Of a stretch of 64,000 bases of DNA, positions 10,001-19,762 are shown piece by piece. Each line of letters opens with the position of its first letter. The stretch's first letter is position 1. The DNA is from Oscillatoria sp. (GTDB taxonomy: Bacteria > Cyanobacteriota > Cyanobacteriia > Cyanobacteriales > Laspinemataceae), in NCBI GenBank assembly GCA_011390515.1, contig JAABSJ010000001.1, positions 48,320 through 112,319 on the forward strand. The letters run 5' to 3'. The notes below the pieces were generated by a model that worked only from the letters and a program-made list of their open reading frames with translations, was not told where the DNA came from and did not search any database. Position numbers and translations under genes: made by a program.

Positions 10001-11687
10001 ACAACGGCAATATTTCCTGGCAGAAGTCTCTTCGGTTCTGGCTTCCTCCTTGGACTACCCCACCACCCTCAAGAGTTTGGCGAATCAGGTGGTGCCGACG
10101 ATCGCCGATTACTGCGTCATTTATATTGTGGAGGATGCAGGACTTCTCTCGGGATTGGCAATGGCTCATACCGATCCGGCGAAGGAGGCTTTGTTAGGTG
10201 AGATTGAACAGTATTATCCTCTGGACTTAAATCATGAGGATGGAATTGTCCAGGTTGTTTCCTCGGGTAAACCCATCCTGATTCCGGAATTGACGGATGA
10301 AATGCGAGTTGCTACAGCTCGGGACCCCGAACATCTCAGACTGATGCGGGAACTCGGCTGTCAGTCCTGCACCATTGTCCCGTTGGTGGCTCGGGGTCGG
10401 ACTTTGGGTGCGATTAGCTTTAATATCGCTGAATCCGGGCGTCGTTACAAACCCGAGGACCTGATGTTGGCGGAGGAATTGGCTCGGCGGGCGGGGTTTG
10501 CCATTGATAATGCTCGGTTGTATCGTGAGTCCCAGGAAGCTAACCGCATGAAGGATGAATTTTTGGCGATCGTCTCTCATGAGTTGCGAACGCCCCTGAA
10601 TGCCATGTTAGGTTGGGCTCAGTTACTCCGCACTCGCAAGTTTGACGCGGCGACTACGGAGCGAGCTTTGGAGACTATCGAGCGCAATGCCAGGGTGCAA
10701 ACCCAGTTGATTGAGGATTTATTAGATGTTTCCCGGATTCTGCGGGGGAAAGTGGCCCTGAGTTTGGAGCCGGTGGATTTGAGTGTGGCGATCGCCTCGG
10801 CGATTGACTCTTTGCGTCCGAGTGCTGAAGCGAAGCAGATCCAACTCATCCAGACTCTCAAAAAATCCGTGGGGGTGGTTTCTGGGGATATCACTCGGAT
10901 TCAGCAAGTGGTCTGGAATTTGCTCTCAAATGCGATTAAGTTTACCCCAAGTGAGGGACGAGTTGAGGTGCGGTTGAGGCGATCGCGCAATTTTGCCATT
11001 CTGGAAGTGGCGGATACGGGAATGGGGATCGCACCGGAGTTTTTGCCCTTTGTGTTTGAGCGGTTCCGCCAAGCGGATAGTACCACGACGCGCTCTTACG
11101 GGGGGTTGGGTTTAGGATTGGCGATCGTCCGTCATTTGTTGGAAATGCATGGAGGCAGTATTCGCGCCTACAGTGAGGGAACTGGCAAGGGCGCAACCTT
11201 TACGGTGACTTTACCCCTGTTACAACGTATCCAGGGGAATGAAGCGGTCCAGGATGTTTCTGAGCTGATTTCGGACAATTCTGACCCTGCTGATGATGAC
11301 TTTCCCTTAGCTGGGTTGCGAGTGCTGGTGGTGGAGGATGAAGCGGATACCCTGGAGTTTTTGATTGCCACTCTGGAAATGGCTGGGGCGATGGTGGTGG
11401 GGGTGTCGTCCGCAACGATCGCATTAGCGGCGATCGAGTCAGAAAAACCTGATGTCTTGGTGAGCGATATTGGAATGCCGGAATTGGATGGCTATGCTTT
11501 GATCCAGCAAGTGAGAAGTCAAGAGTCAGATTCAGAGCCTATCCTGCCCGCATTGGCACTCACCGCTTATGCTCGGGATAGCGATCGCGATCGCGCCCTG
11601 AATGCTGGCTTTCACCAACATATCTCTAAACCGATTCAACCCGATCGCCTGATTACGGTGGTCAAAAGTTTGGCGGTTCACCGATAA
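7035..11687 (+). CDS. Multi-PAS/GAF hybrid histidine kinase with DUF4118-like TM sensor and C-terminal receiver
   Basis: N-terminal TM block, repeated PAS/PAC (DITERKQ...), GAF, HisKA (FLAIVSHELRTPLNAMLGWAQLL), HATPase (NLLSNAIKFTP, GLGLAIV), REC (LVVEDEADTLEFL...VLVSDIGMPELDGY). Confidence 0.93.
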   Translation: MFWKFKRSLMLNYGVAPGSVAIALLLTQLLFPLIELTPTVLFVAAVAVTARYGGIGPGLFATVLSAATLDHFSKNAPFTWSMGWGDLLWVGVLSLITVLISSLKESKQQAVQELQKKQLFLQVMTDSLPVAISYVDALELYCFNNQRYKEWFGHSRDSLGGKHLKEILGESAYQVIRPYVKVALSGQSVTYETNIPYQEGGSRYIRATYVPDWGPPPQVKGFIAFIEDITQQRKAEEGLRESQQRSKLALDAAQMGTWEWNLKTGKVKRSAMVARIFGSDQGSFDGTYEAFVQGIYPEDRPSFEQAVQQAIANRADYEIEFRVPRGNLGIRWVLCKGQVLPDQQGNPLRALGVCMDVTESRYASEAIRVSEERFRHIYESNLIGLVFGDRNGNISEANNAFLNIVGYTPEDLRSRRVIWQNLNPFDLSDDEDMTVGLVQGVATPTETELIRKDGRRVPVLMGQVPLQDYTNMGISFVLDLSERKQVQAALSESEERLRLALEAAHTGMWDWDIATGRIAQSEIVERLLGLEVGSFGGTYNSLIKIVHPDDRARFNAHAIATMERGQDFNVEFRVVKPDRTVAWVASIGKRLPDKAKNGDRLIGVCMDITERKQIEQELYRREQEFKALAENAPDIIARMDSEGRYQYVNQAIEQVTGISQKAFIGKALGELGFPQEIDALWKQSVSEVLTTAREGIVEGYLPTPKGTRYYQSRLVPEQTLDGSLDHAICISRDITDLKQTQEALRETNQTLTALIQACPLAVMVLDATGKVKMWNRSAERILGWSEAEAIGRQFPGIPSEKTSELQENISATLAGNPLMGLETRRLTKAGIQIDVAIWTAPLRDAKGNVSYLSILADISDRKQAEEALRDSEDRFRTLVNSMDDIVFTLDRQGRHTAIFGRWFERTQILPEHFLGKTAGELLGPEAAEIHNQANQKALAGESVIYEWSFQTDAGTQYCQTSLSPLRDRQGRVTGIVGVGRDITPRQQAEQRQYFLAEVSSVLASSLDYPTTLKSLANQVVPTIADYCVIYIVEDAGLLSGLAMAHTDPAKEALLGEIEQYYPLDLNHEDGIVQVVSSGKPILIPELTDEMRVATARDPEHLRLMRELGCQSCTIVPLVARGRTLGAISFNIAESGRRYKPEDLMLAEELARRAGFAIDNARLYRESQEANRMKDEFLAIVSHELRTPLNAMLGWAQLLRTRKFDAATTERALETIERNARVQTQLIEDLLDVSRILRGKVALSLEPVDLSVAIASAIDSLRPSAEAKQIQLIQTLKKSVGVVSGDITRIQQVVWNLLSNAIKFTPSEGRVEVRLRRSRNFAILEVADTGMGIAPEFLPFVFERFRQADSTTTRSYGGLGLGLAIVRHLLEMHGGSIRAYSEGTGKGATFTVTLPLLQRIQGNEAVQDVSELISDNSDPADDDFPLAGLRVLVVEDEADTLEFLIATLEMAGAMVVGVSSATIALAAIESEKPDVLVSDIGMPELDGYALIQQVRSQESDSEPILPALALTAYARDSDRDRALNAGFHQHISKPIQPDRLITVVKSLAVHR

Positions 11688-11834
11688 AGCCGGTACCACC
11701 GATGGCCGGGGTTTGAACCCGATCAGGAAAAACCTCCTACAGCCTTGAAGGTGATCAGAGCAGATTTCTGTTTCTGGCCCTGGGTTGAGAGTTGTTAAAT
11801 CTGAGACAATCGGAACAGAATGCTCTGTCCAAAT

Positions 11835-12028
11835 TAGCCCTCTTGCAAAAAAAAGGATTGATCCCCCTTTCCCCCCCTGATTATCCCCCTCCCGTCCCCC
11901 TGATTATCCCCCTCCCGTCCCCCTTCCCAAGGGGGAAGCCAGAGGAATGAATGTTTATTTAACGGGGGAAGCCAGAGGAATAAATATTTAGTTCCAGGGG
12001 GGCTTTAAAGAATTTTGCAAGAGGTCTA
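11835..12028. mobile_element. MITE-like element, family 1 (long form, internal duplication)
   Basis: Termini TAGCCCTCTTGCAAAA ... TTTTGCAAGAGGTCTA are near-perfect inverted repeats shared with copies at 24296, 26945, 28110 and 58238. Confidence 0.8.
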
Positions 12029-12136
12029 TTACACGGCATCCGGTTCTCGTTGGTCAAACCAACACTCCTCTAGGACTGAAGTTGGCGATGCGGCTATCCG
12101 GCCAAAGCCCCCAACCGGGGCTAACCTCCAACCCAG

Positions 12137-14740
12137 TTGGTGACAGACGGATTTGTCTTACACCCTCATTGTAGCGATGATTTCATGATACCCCAGTTTC
12201 GTAAAGGCTTGCAAATCTTCGGGGCGATCGCTCTGATTCTCTCGGTTACCATCGCCTCCCTTACCTTATATTGGGTGACGGATTCTTGGCCGCAACAATC
12301 GGGCCAGATTCTGTTACCCCAATTGAGCGATCGCGTTGAGGTGCGACGGGATGCCTATGGAATTCCCCATATTTATGCCTCCAATGAGCATGATTTATTT
12401 CTAGCACAAGGGTACATTCACGCCCAAGACCGCTTTTGGCAAATGGATTTTTGGCGACATCTCGGTGCCGGTCGTCTTTCAGAACTGTTCGGTGAATCCC
12501 AACTCAAAACCGATCAGTTTTTACGCACCCTAGGATGGGCCAGAATTGCTCAACAAGAAGTGCAAACCCTACCGGATGAATTCCTAGCTCCTTTAACCGC
12601 TTATGCTGAAGGGGTGAATGCCTATCTCCAGGAACATCAGAACACCGATTTAAGTTTGGAATATGGCGTTCTAAAGGTGATGAATTCCAGTTATCAACCG
12701 GAACCTTGGCAACCGGAACATACCCTCACCTGGGCGAAGGTGATGGCCTGGGATTTAGGCACAAATATGGATGAAGAAATCGAGCGGGCTATCTTACTTC
12801 AAACCTATTCTCCGGAACAGGTGGATGAGCTATTTCCCCCCTATTCTAATCAAGCCCCGTTTATTCTGCCCGATTGGAAAATTGCTCAAGGAAAACCGGA
12901 TTTAATCGGGAAGCAGTTGGGGGAAATTACATCGGAAGATGCCCCTGTTTCTATAGCGGCGATCGCCGAGCAGCTTTCCCCCACTTTCAATTCAGTTTCT
13001 GAACAAATATCCGCCCTGGAAACTCTCACCGGCCCCCGAGGCGGGGAAATTGGGTCAAACAGTTGGGTGGTTTCCGGTGCCAAAACTGCTACCGGAAAAC
13101 CCCTGTTAGCCAATGACCCTCATTTAGGAATCCAAATGCCTTCAATTTGGTATGAAATGGGTTTACATTGTCATGCTAAAACCCCAGATTGTCCCTACGA
13201 TATCACAGGATTTTCTTTTGCGGGCATGGTGGGAGTCATTATTGGTCATACCGATCGCATCGCCTGGGGATTTACCAATGTGGGTGCCGATACGATGGAC
13301 CTATATCTCGAAAAAATTAATCCCGACAACCCCAATCAGTATGAAGTAAATGGCAAATGGGTGGACATGGAGCAAGTCCCTGAAACTATCCAAATTGCGG
13401 GGGGAAAAACCTGGTTAGAAACCGTGCGTTACACCCGACATGGACCCATTATCTCCTCAACTTATTCCAAGGTCAAACCCTTGCTGGTTCCGGATCTAAC
13501 CCGCAGTAACCCGGACATTTATGCAATTGCTTTGCGCTGGACGGGTTTAGAACCGGCCCGTCTATTTCCCGCGATTATCCAACTGAATCAAGCCCAAAAT
13601 TGGCAGGATTTCCGCAAGGCTGCCCAGGATTTTGATATTATCCCACAAAATCTGGTCTATGCTGATATTGACGGAAATATCGGCTATCAAATGCCCGGTA
13701 AAATTCCAATTAGAACCCAGAGTGATGGTCGCTATCCGGTACCCGGTTGGACTGATGAACAGGAGTGGAAGGGCTATATTCCTTTTGAGCAACTCCCCTT
13801 TACGTTCAATCCTCCTGCGGGTTATATTGTCACAGCTAATAATGCCGTCGTTGATGAGAGTTATCCCTATCTGATTACCAAGGATTGGGACTATGGATTT
13901 CGTGCTCAACGGATTCTGGAACTGTTGAACGCCAAGGAAGCGGGGTTTGATGTTGAATCCTTCCGGGAAATTCAAGGAGATAATAAAAATCTCAATGCTG
14001 AAAAGTTAGTCCCCATTTTGCTCAATCAGCCCTTTGAAGATTCCCACCTAGAAAGGATTCGTGACTTATTACAGGGTTGGGATTTTCAGGCGGAGGAAAC
14101 GAGTCCGGAAGCGGCTATTTTTGAAGGATTTTGGAAACAGCTACTTGCAGCAACGTTTCATGACAATTTGCTGTTGGACTTTTGGCCGAATGGCGGTCAT
14201 CGCTGGATCAAAGTAATCGGCGATTTAGTGGATTATCCTGATAGTTTTTGGTGGGATAATGTACTCACACCGGAAGTAGAAGACCGCGATTTTATCTTTC
14301 AACAAGCCTTTGCTGAAGCGGTGGCAGACCTGGAAAATCGCTTAGGCAAAAATCCCCAACGCTGGCAATGGGGCGATTTGCATCGGGCGACTTTTAGAAA
14401 TCAAAGTTTAGGTCAGTCAGGAATTGCTCCGATTGAGGCGATTTTTAATCGGGGTGGCGTACCAATATCCGGTGGGAATGCTATAGTGAATGCAACCGCC
14501 TGGAATGCTCGAAATTCCTTTGAGGTAACCTGGATTCCATCCATGCGGATGATTCTGGATTTGAGCGATTTGAATGCGTCGGTTGCGGTGATGTCCACAG
14601 GGCAATCCGGTCATGCTTTCCACCGTCATTATAGTGATTTGATACCCCTGTGGCGCAATCTGTATTATCACCCAATGGTGAGTAGTCCTACAGGGGTAGA
14701 AGCAAGTACGAGAGATACCCTGATTTTGCTCCCGAATTAG
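12137..14740 (+). CDS. Penicillin acylase family protein (Ntn hydrolase); possible alternate start at 12185
   Basis: VEVRRDAYGIPHIYASNEHDLFLAQGYIHAQDRFWQMD; predicted autoprocessing/nucleophile segment GGEIGSNSWVVSGAKTATGKPLLANDPHL; HTDRIAWGFTNVGAD. Confidence 0.92.
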   Translation: MVTDGFVLHPHCSDDFMIPQFRKGLQIFGAIALILSVTIASLTLYWVTDSWPQQSGQILLPQLSDRVEVRRDAYGIPHIYASNEHDLFLAQGYIHAQDRFWQMDFWRHLGAGRLSELFGESQLKTDQFLRTLGWARIAQQEVQTLPDEFLAPLTAYAEGVNAYLQEHQNTDLSLEYGVLKVMNSSYQPEPWQPEHTLTWAKVMAWDLGTNMDEEIERAILLQTYSPEQVDELFPPYSNQAPFILPDWKIAQGKPDLIGKQLGEITSEDAPVSIAAIAEQLSPTFNSVSEQISALETLTGPRGGEIGSNSWVVSGAKTATGKPLLANDPHLGIQMPSIWYEMGLHCHAKTPDCPYDITGFSFAGMVGVIIGHTDRIAWGFTNVGADTMDLYLEKINPDNPNQYEVNGKWVDMEQVPETIQIAGGKTWLETVRYTRHGPIISSTYSKVKPLLVPDLTRSNPDIYAIALRWTGLEPARLFPAIIQLNQAQNWQDFRKAAQDFDIIPQNLVYADIDGNIGYQMPGKIPIRTQSDGRYPVPGWTDEQEWKGYIPFEQLPFTFNPPAGYIVTANNAVVDESYPYLITKDWDYGFRAQRILELLNAKEAGFDVESFREIQGDNKNLNAEKLVPILLNQPFEDSHLERIRDLLQGWDFQAEETSPEAAIFEGFWKQLLAATFHDNLLLDFWPNGGHRWIKVIGDLVDYPDSFWWDNVLTPEVEDRDFIFQQAFAEAVADLENRLGKNPQRWQWGDLHRATFRNQSLGQSGIAPIEAIFNRGGVPISGGNAIVNATAWNARNSFEVTWIPSMRMILDLSDLNASVAVMSTGQSGHAFHRHYSDLIPLWRNLYYHPMVSSPTGVEASTRDTLILLPN

Positions 14741-15029
14741 AGCATTCTTCCCTGAGAAAGAGGAGGCGATCGGTCCAAGGGTGAAGGGTGATCCCAAGTT
14801 TTGGGGTCAGTCCCTAGAGTGGCTGGGTTGTGGTCAACCGTTGATTTGAAGGGACATCCATCTACTCTTGGCCGATCGCCTGTAAATTAAACTTAATCGC
14901 TATTAATAAATTGATTTTTTACCATAAAGACCCGGTTTCATCGATTCTCAGATTATGGGTATTACAGATCCTAAAATTAGGGCAAAAATCTGCTAAAATA
15001 TAAAAGTCATTCCAGCGATGGTAGCGACT

Positions 15030-15137
15030 ATAGCAGTCCTAAATGATTTGTACCTCACCCGATGTCCCCTCGGATGCTTTGGGCCGCCGACGGTTGGGGC
15101 CGCCGACGTCTTCCACAACTGATTTAGGATTGCTATA
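15030..15137. repeat. Repeat family 7 copy a (IR-bounded)
   Basis: Bounded by TATAGCAGTCCTAAATGATTTGT ... ACAACTGATTTAGGATTGCTATA. Contains a 38-bp arm (15051-15088) perfectly inverted at 15386-15423. Confidence 0.75.
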
Positions 15138-15334
15138 TCTTCTAAGTCGAAAGCGGTATTCCGTCACGGAATGGAAGGGCAAAACCGGACAAAATAGGAA
15201 AGAAAATGAACCGATGGAGGGGCAGAATTGACCCAAATAATTTAATCCAATCAGAGAAGATTTACCCCTTTATTCCTTGGGATCGGGGAAACCGCAGGCA
15301 ACGGAATCGCCCCGAAAAACTCATAAATCTGGAT

Positions 15335-15447
15335 ATAACAATCCTTGCGTGCCGTTCTGGAAGACGTCGGCGGCCCCCTACATCAGGCGGCCCAAAGCAT
15401 CCGAGGGGACATCGGGTGAGGTATAAATCTTGCAAGGAATGCTATAT
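15335..15447. repeat. Repeat family 7 copy b (inverted relative to copy a)
   Basis: GGCGGCCCAAAGCATCCGAGGGGACATCGGGTGAGGTA is the exact reverse complement of 15051-15088. Confidence 0.75.
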
Positions 15448-15550
15448 AGCCTTTCTCATGTCCATAAGGTACATCCCTCACCCCAAACCCCTCTCCCGTT
15501 CTGGGAGAGGGGCTTTGAAAAGTACCTCATCAGTCCGGGAACCGCTATAG
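15442..15550. repeat. Repeat family 5 copy (GCTATA ... GTAC / GTACCTCATCAGTCCGGGAACCGCTATA)
   Basis: The right terminus GTACCTCATCAGTCCGGGAACCGCTATAG recurs at 46273-46426 and 51486-51508. Internal hairpin CCCCTCTCCCGTTCTGGGAGAGGGG. Confidence 0.65.
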
Positions 15551-15715
15551 AATGCGAAAATAAGATTTTAAGTTTCATTTTAAGTTGAAAATTTTTACGG
15601 CATTTTCTCTCAAAAGTGATGTACTTTTTACGCCTATTATAACTATCGCATCTCTATGATTTTTAGGGCAGGACTCACAAAAGTTAGAAGCATTGTCAAG
15701 AAAAAGTGAAAGCTT

Positions 15716-18295
15716 ATGAAACGAGATCTCGCCGATGAATGGGAATTCAACTTCGCAGGTCCAGGTAGAGTGATAGTCTGGACCAGTCCTTGCCTAGTCT
15801 GGTTAGGACTATTCCAAGTCAGGGTTTTACCGAAGGCGATCGCCCTGGCCCCCGTCCGGGAGTTGGGGTGGGTCTTGAGTTTAGCCCTCACAACTCTGGC
15901 ATTGCTTTATCTGGCGATCGCCCGCTACCGAAAATCAAGCTTAACCGCCACAGCACAACAGGATACTCTCCCAGAGGATCTCGCCAAAGCTCAATCTGTC
16001 CCCCGGGAAAACTCTCCGGTCCTTCTTGAGCCTCGGGATGGGGGAGAACTCAGTTTTCTCCTAAATATAGCACAAGGAACAGCAGAACAGTTGTCTCAAA
16101 CTTTGTCCCCTGGGGTAGAATCGCCTCAAATCAACCCCTTGTTCCCGCAGATCGTCCAATCCGGAGAGCCCGGTCTAGAATTCTTGCAACTCCATATCCA
16201 GCGAATGCCCCTCGCCCATATTCTCTTTGATGCCGAAGGTCGCTTTCTCGCTTGGAATGCTGGGGCCGAAAGACTATTTGGCTATAGTCGTCAGGAAATC
16301 ATCGGCCAGACCCCGGATCCGATTGTCCCCCCCCAGACGCGATCGCAGGTTGCCCAAATTTTGCAACGTCTCACCCAAGGAGACCTCACGGCCCATAGCA
16401 TTAACGAAAATATCACCAAGTCGGGCCAAACCATTGTTTGTGAGTGGTATAACACCCCCTTGTTTACTGCCCAAGGTCAGTTTGCCGGGATTCTTTCAAT
16501 GGTGCAAGACATCACCGATCGCTGGCAGAGTGAGCTAAACCTGGAATCGATGAATACGGAAATGACCACCCTGTTAAATGCAATTAACGAAGTGGTCCTG
16601 CTGTTTGATGCCCAAGGATGCTATCTGAAAATTCTGCCGACGGATTCTCCCTTGCTGGAACGTGCCGCATCCCAACTCGTGGGCAAAACCCTCCATGATA
16701 TTTTTGAGTCTCCCTTAGCCGATCGCTTTTTAAACTACATCCAAAGAACAATCCGGGAACAAAAGTCCTTTGATCTGGAGTATGAACTCTCCCTGGGCGA
16801 TCGCCCAATGGCATTTTCCGCCAAAGTCTCCCCCCTCAATGGCGATCAGGTCCTGTGGGTGGCCCGGGATATCACCGATCGCAAACATATCCAAGATCTC
16901 CTCCGGCGCTATGCCTTCACCGATCCCCTGACGGGATTGGCGAACCGCTGTTCATTCGTGAGATTTCTGGGGATCGCCATGCAGAATGCTCACAATCACC
17001 TCCGCACGACCGCATCCACCGGGGAGGCGTCCACCGGGGAGGTGCGATCGTCCAAAGTCGCAGTCCTGTTACTGGATATCGACCGCTTCCGAATCGTCAA
17101 ATATAGCCTCGGTCATTGGGTAGCCGATCGCCTGCTGGTTGCCACCGCACAACGCCTCCAGTCCTGTTTAAATCCCGGGGCCACCCTCGCTCGCATTGGG
17201 GGGGACGAGTTCGCCATTTTGGTCGATGATATCACCTGCCTCGCCGATGTTACCCAGCTTGCCGATCGGATCCAATCCGCCATGCGGTTTCCCTTTTCCC
17301 TCGATGAACATGAAATTTTTTCCTCCGTGAGTATCGGGATTGCTCTGGATAACGGCAGCTATCAGCGATCGGGGGAACTGCTGCGCGACGCTGATACCGC
17401 CCTTCATTACGCCAAACAGCAAGGTCAGGGCCAGTATGTCCCCTTTGCCCAGGATATGCATGAAGGGGCGATCGCTCGCTTACAGTTGGAAACCGATTTG
17501 CAACGGGCGATCGCTCATACCGCCCATCCCACCCCCCCAGAAAGCCAGCCTTTTCAAGTGTACTATCAGCCCATCGTTTCCCTCGCTACGGGCAACATTG
17601 TGGGATTTGAAGCCCTCGTGCGCTGGCATCACCCGACTCGGGGTTTGGTCTCTCCCGGTGAATTTATCCCCGTAGCCGAGGAAACCGGACAGATTGGCGC
17701 GATCGACCGCTGGGTGATGACCGAAGCCTGCCGTCAGTTGGGGTGCTGGCAACAGCGATATCCGGCAGCCGCTGATTTGACCATGAGCGTAAATGTTTCC
17801 GGGCTCAACTTTGGTCAAATCGGTATCATCGAACGGATTGAGCAGACCCTTCGTTCCAGTGGGATTTGTGGCCGTTACTTAAAGTTGGAAATTACTGAAA
17901 GTGTGATTCTCAAAAATACTGGGGCCGCCTTAGCACTTCTGGACCGAATTAAAGCCTTGGGAATTAATCTATCCATTGATGATTTTGGGACAGGTTACTC
18001 TTCCTTGGCTCGGTTACATGAATTACCCATCAATACCCTCAAAATTGACCGCAGTTTTGTCAGTCGAATGCGTGGATTGGATGAAAGTTGTGAAATCGTT
18101 CATACCACCATTGCTTTAGCTCACACCCTCGGTTTGGATGCGATCGCCGAAGGGGTCGAAACCGCCCAACAGGTCGAACTCCTGCGAACCCTAGATTGTG
18201 ATTACGCTCAAGGATACTTTTTCTCTAAACCTGTAAACAGTGAAGCCGCTTTAAACCTAATTCTAGCCGAACGTCAGCTTTTTAAGAACGGATAA
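15716..18295 (+). CDS. PAS-GGDEF-EAL bifunctional cyclic-di-GMP signalling protein
   Basis: N-terminal TM, two PAS domains, DPLTGLANR...ARIGGDEFAIL, FQVYYQPIVSLATGNIVGFEALVRWHHP, LEITESV, IDDFGTGYSSL, EGVET. Confidence 0.94.
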   Translation: MKRDLADEWEFNFAGPGRVIVWTSPCLVWLGLFQVRVLPKAIALAPVRELGWVLSLALTTLALLYLAIARYRKSSLTATAQQDTLPEDLAKAQSVPRENSPVLLEPRDGGELSFLLNIAQGTAEQLSQTLSPGVESPQINPLFPQIVQSGEPGLEFLQLHIQRMPLAHILFDAEGRFLAWNAGAERLFGYSRQEIIGQTPDPIVPPQTRSQVAQILQRLTQGDLTAHSINENITKSGQTIVCEWYNTPLFTAQGQFAGILSMVQDITDRWQSELNLESMNTEMTTLLNAINEVVLLFDAQGCYLKILPTDSPLLERAASQLVGKTLHDIFESPLADRFLNYIQRTIREQKSFDLEYELSLGDRPMAFSAKVSPLNGDQVLWVARDITDRKHIQDLLRRYAFTDPLTGLANRCSFVRFLGIAMQNAHNHLRTTASTGEASTGEVRSSKVAVLLLDIDRFRIVKYSLGHWVADRLLVATAQRLQSCLNPGATLARIGGDEFAILVDDITCLADVTQLADRIQSAMRFPFSLDEHEIFSSVSIGIALDNGSYQRSGELLRDADTALHYAKQQGQGQYVPFAQDMHEGAIARLQLETDLQRAIAHTAHPTPPESQPFQVYYQPIVSLATGNIVGFEALVRWHHPTRGLVSPGEFIPVAEETGQIGAIDRWVMTEACRQLGCWQQRYPAAADLTMSVNVSGLNFGQIGIIERIEQTLRSSGICGRYLKLEITESVILKNTGAALALLDRIKALGINLSIDDFGTGYSSLARLHELPINTLKIDRSFVSRMRGLDESCEIVHTTIALAHTLGLDAIAEGVETAQQVELLRTLDCDYAQGYFFSKPVNSEAALNLILAERQLFKNG

Positions 18296-18454
18296 CCTCT
18301 TCCCCTCGGTCCCAAATTCTGACCCCGAAGTGACCCAATCCGCTCAACTTCCTAATCCCACTCGGGTTTTTTCCTGCCCTGAGTCCGACAATCGGCTATA
18401 ATTTTGAAGAACTGAATAAGCAATCATAAAGGCGATTTTAGGTAGAATTAAATC

Positions 18455-19276
18455 ATGCTAGAACTTCACTGTCACACGACCTATTCCGATGGTACTTTGA
18501 CCCCGACTGAACTGGTGAAACAGGCAGTAGCCGCAGGGGTCCGGGCCTTAGCGATTACGGACCATGATACCATGTCCGGATGGCCCGAAGCGATCGCCGC
18601 TGCCCAATCTTTGGCGATCGAAATCGTTCCCGGACTGGAACTGAGTACGGTGCATAACGGGCGATCGCTGCATATTTTAGGCTTTTATCCCGACCGAGAA
18701 AAATTACAAGAACCCTTAAACGAACGACTCCAAGGCCGAATTGACCGTGCACAACAAACCCTCGACAAATTAGCCGCCCTCGGCTATCCCGTGGAGTTAC
18801 CCCCTTCAAAAGGCGGCATGGCCCCCGGACGTCCCCACATCGCTGCCGCCTTACTCAAAGCCGGTTATATTAAAACTTGTCAAGAAGCCTTTGAACGCTG
18901 GATTGGAGAAGACAAACCCGCCTACGTTCATTATGAAAAATTTTCCATTCAAGATGGGATTAATCTCTTGCGGAGTTGTGGTGCAGTTCCTGTCTGGGCA
19001 CATCCCTATTTGTTTCGCGGTGGACCATTGGAAACGGTCTTAAAAGAAATGGTCGAAGCCGGTTTAATGGGGGTTGAAGTCTATCATCCTCATCATACCC
19101 CCCACCAAGTCCAGAAATTAGAACAATTTTGTGCAGAATATGGGCTATTGATGACCGGCGGCAGTGACTATCATGGACCGAGTATTGATGGGAAAGAATC
19201 CAGCCACCTCAATCAATTTAATTTATCCTTAGAGTTGCTGGAACCCATCAAAACTGCCGCTCAACAATTGCGTTAA
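18455..19276 (+). CDS. PHP domain metal-dependent phosphoesterase (TrpH/YciV-like)
   Basis: LELHCHTTYSDGTLTPTELV, ITDHDTMSGWPEA, PGLELS, RPHIAAALLKAGY, VWAHP, GSDYHG. Confidence 0.92.
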   Translation: MLELHCHTTYSDGTLTPTELVKQAVAAGVRALAITDHDTMSGWPEAIAAAQSLAIEIVPGLELSTVHNGRSLHILGFYPDREKLQEPLNERLQGRIDRAQQTLDKLAALGYPVELPPSKGGMAPGRPHIAAALLKAGYIKTCQEAFERWIGEDKPAYVHYEKFSIQDGINLLRSCGAVPVWAHPYLFRGGPLETVLKEMVEAGLMGVEVYHPHHTPHQVQKLEQFCAEYGLLMTGGSDYHGPSIDGKESSHLNQFNLSLELLEPIKTAAQQLR

Positions 19277-19292
19277 ATTTGGCTAAAATTCG

Positions 19293-19631
19293 ATGAAAAT
19301 TACATCCTTAAACCATCTCCCCCTAGAATCGGTTTCCCATAATCCGGCCATTCAAAAAAAAGTAATGCTCAAGGCGGGAGATCTGCCCCACCTTACCAAT
19401 TTTTCTCAGGCCAAATTTGCCCCCGGTCAAGTGGCTGCAGCCCATGCTCATGCTGATATGTGTGAGGTATTTTTTGTCTCCCAAGGTTCCGGATTAATTC
19501 GTGTCAATGGCACAGATTATCCGATAGGAATGGGGACTTGCATTGCTATAGAACCAGGAGATGTTCATGAGGTAGTCAATAATAGTTTGCAGGATTTAAT
19601 TCTAACTTATTTTGGCTTAAAAGTTGGATGA
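19293..19631 (+). CDS. Cupin domain protein
   Basis: FAPGQVAAAHAHADMCEVFFVSQGSGLIRVNG...IEPGDVHEV. Confidence 0.85.
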   Translation: MKITSLNHLPLESVSHNPAIQKKVMLKAGDLPHLTNFSQAKFAPGQVAAAHAHADMCEVFFVSQGSGLIRVNGTDYPIGMGTCIAIEPGDVHEVVNNSLQDLILTYFGLKVG

Positions 19632-19667
19632 ATTTAGAGTAAGAGATTTCCATAAAAAAATTCTGCA

Positions 19668-19762
19668 TTAGAAGTTTTGCAGAATTGGAAAAGCCGATTG
19701 GCGTTCTCTTTTGGGGGTTGGGGGGATCTCTCCTAGAAGATTTTATTTTGGGGAGTTCCCTA
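19668..19762. repeat. Repeat family 2 copy (TTAGAAGTTTTGCAGAATTGGAAAA...GGGAGTTCCCT)
   Basis: Shares both ends with 27083-27182 and, inverted, with 29451-29597. Confidence 0.65.
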
